This document shows, piece after piece, positions 5,253 through 6,057 of a stretch of DNA of 6,057 nt. The translations under genes and the position numbers were made by a program. Every line of letters starts with the position of its first letter. The first letter of the stretch is position 1. Under the pieces are notes generated by a model, which ran no database searches, was not told the DNA's origin, and saw only the letters and a program-made list of their open reading frames with translations. The DNA comes from Candidatus Atribacteria bacterium (GTDB lineage: Bacteria; Atribacterota; Phoenicimicrobiia; Phoenicimicrobiales; Stramentimicrobiaceae), in assembly GCA_016934875.1 (NCBI GenBank), contig JAFGSC010000080.1, positions 1 to 6,057 of the forward strand, written 5' to 3'.

Positions 5253-5531
5253 ATGATACAGAAATTCAAACACAAAGGATTAAGAAAGCTATTTGAATCC
5301 GGAAGCTCTGAAGGTGTCAATCCACAACACGTAACTCGCCTTAGGCAAATTCTTGCACTCCTTGAGACTGCTGAAACCTTAGATGATATGGATTTGCCGG
5401 GTCTAAATCTACATGAACTTAAAGGAAGGAGGAAAGGTAGTTGGGCGGTGAAAGTGAGCGGAAATTGGCGTGTGACTTTTATACTAGAAAGAGGAGATGC
5501 CTTTGATGTCAATTATGAAGACTATCATTAA
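5253..5531 (+). CDS. higB: HigB-type toxin, RelE/ParE-family mRNA interferase
   Basis: 92 codons, the normal HigB length. The fold markers are an N-terminal KFKHKGLRKLFESG, the basic helix VTRLRQILALLETA, the LNLHELKGRRKGSWAVKVSG turn and NWRVTFILERGDAFDVNYED, then YH. Residues H54, K57, D90, Y91 and H92 sit at the positions used for mRNA cleavage in Proteus vulgaris HigB, so the toxin looks catalytically complete. Toxins of this type cut mRNA on the ribosome in the cytoplasm. The toxin gene comes first, as usual for higBA. There is no Shine-Dalgarno, and the start lies about two bases from the predicted transcription start. higA follows after 11 bp. Base composition is more balanced than in the AT-rich left part, consistent with acquisition as a mobile module. 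Confidence 0.92.
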   Translation: MIQKFKHKGLRKLFESGSSEGVNPQHVTRLRQILALLETAETLDDMDLPGLNLHELKGRRKGSWAVKVSGNWRVTFILERGDAFDVNYEDYH

Positions 5532-5542
5532 AGGAGTAAAAA

Positions 5543-5830
5543 ATGAGGATGCATAATCCCCCACACCCAGGCGAAATTATAAGGGAGTTTTGTATAGAAC
5601 CACTGAATTTGACAGTAACCGATGCTGCCAAAGCTCTTGGCGTTTCACGAAAAACCCTTTCGACTCTTTTGAACGGCAGAGCAGGTGTCAGCCCTGAGAT
5701 GGCCATAAGACTATCACAGGTTTTCGGTCGTACGCCAGAAGGTTGGCTTCGACTGCAGTTACAGTATGATCTATGGAAAGCGAAAAAAAACATTAATATA
5801 AATAATTTAAAGCGGATTGAAGCTAACTGA
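5543..5830 (+). CDS. higA: HigA-type antitoxin, XRE-family helix-turn-helix
   Basis: 95 codons. The opening HNPPHPGEIIREFCIEPLNL is the hallmark of the HigA/VapI family, followed by the helix-turn-helix TVTDAAKALGVSRKTLSTLL (24-43) with NGRAGVSPEMAIRLSQVFG, then GWLRLQLQYDLWKA. HigA binds and blocks HigB and represses the shared promoter. AAGGAG (5531-5536) lies six bases before ATG 5543; ATG 5549 is an alternative that would start MHNPPHPGE as in many relatives. The contrast between this good ribosome binding site and the leaderless toxin start would favour antitoxin synthesis. The tail after about residue 80 is short, Asn/Lys-rich and probably not conserved. Confidence 0.93.
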   Translation: MRMHNPPHPGEIIREFCIEPLNLTVTDAAKALGVSRKTLSTLLNGRAGVSPEMAIRLSQVFGRTPEGWLRLQLQYDLWKAKKNININNLKRIEAN

Positions 5831-6057
5831 TAGATGAACATTAATATTGATATATATCCTCAAAGGTTGATGTATTGATAGATAACAGGGAATTACTTGC
5901 TAAAGGCTAAATTTAATTGAATTATTTTACTTCTTATGGTAACTAGCTGTATGGGTATTCATCACTTCGTGGCGTCGTCCAACAATTGTAATTTCCTAAA
6001 TAATCGGGAACGAATATTTGCAGGGATTTTCTTTGTATGAATATCCTTGACGAAAAA
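5831..6057. other. 227-bp right flank, no supported gene
   Basis: AT-rich DNA after higA with no reading frame I can support, no clear terminator hairpin and no tRNA-like fold. A more GC-balanced patch, CTTCGTGGCGTCGTCCAAC near 5964-5982, stands out, but I cannot assign it to an element. A gene may begin beyond the window edge. Confidence 0.4.

Noticed and set aside
5204..5841. Two minus-strand ORFs of 102 and 110 codons
   Set aside because: Antisense shadows of higB and higA.
5940..6000. Integron attC-like site suggested by GTCCAAC near 5976
   Set aside because: No matching GTTRRRY partner or imperfect hairpin arrangement could be found, and the genes are not arranged like cassettes.
1..6057. 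CRISPR array, tRNA or rRNA genes
   Set aside because: No regularly spaced repeats with unique spacers, cloverleaf folds or conserved rRNA stretches were seen.

Overview
The window is a patchwork of accessory DNA from a bacterium that I cannot name from this sequence. Two AT-rich genes, one for a 6-bladed beta-propeller (NHL-type) protein and one for an M1-like zinc peptidase, sit beside more GC-balanced blocks: insertion-sequence debris, two small toxin-antitoxin-type modules and gene fragments. Beta-propeller proteins of this type, DUF5695 proteins and HigBA/DUF4160-DUF2442 modules occur together in environmental lineages such as Aminicenantes/Acidobacteriota and Bacteroidota. That is a weak taxonomic hint only.

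Layout. Bases 1-86 are the end of an IS21-family element, shown by GGTGGC/GGATT-CGGAA tandem repeats closing at ...GGAATAAGCA. It abuts, and appears to have truncated, a gene whose last ~60 codons remain (to 268). That tail has a CxxC...GG...NCE pattern resembling a degenerate end of a radical-SAM SPASM domain. Its stop overlaps the start of the beta-propeller gene (249-1439), as in a translationally coupled operon. After a 156-bp AT-rich gap comes an M1-like peptidase (1596-2789) with a complete HEXXH-X18-E zinc site but no recognisable GxMEN motif and no long C-terminal domain.

Bases 2929 to about 3516 are a broken IS3-family element. It has a left terminal end, an intact orfA (3006-3296), and an orfB that carries a one-base frameshift and stops before the DDE catalytic domain. 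The orfB break lies directly against the 3' end of a minus-strand DUF4160-DUF2442 pair (4050 to 3519), whose ORFs overlap by 20 bp. Bases 4051-4420 hold no clear large gene, only a possible 57-codon minus-strand ORF and several palindromes. One of these is a 16-bp perfect palindrome flanked by 9-bp direct repeats.

Bases 4421-4843 are an internal fragment of a large DUF5695-like protein, followed by palindromic, terminator-like DNA and an unrecognised 67-codon ORF. A consensus sigma70 promoter (TTGACA-17-TACAAT) at 5216-5244 drives a complete higB-higA toxin-antitoxin operon (5253-5830). The promoter sits so close to the higB start that the mRNA should be nearly leaderless. The last 227 bp show no gene I can support.

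Overall reading: a decaying recombination hot spot in which IS elements have cut older genes and small stabilising modules have accumulated. The most interesting possibility is that the left part is the remains of an operon of a SPASM-like protein, a beta-propeller and an M1-like peptidase, perhaps for peptide modification or processing. That is inference from a short remnant.
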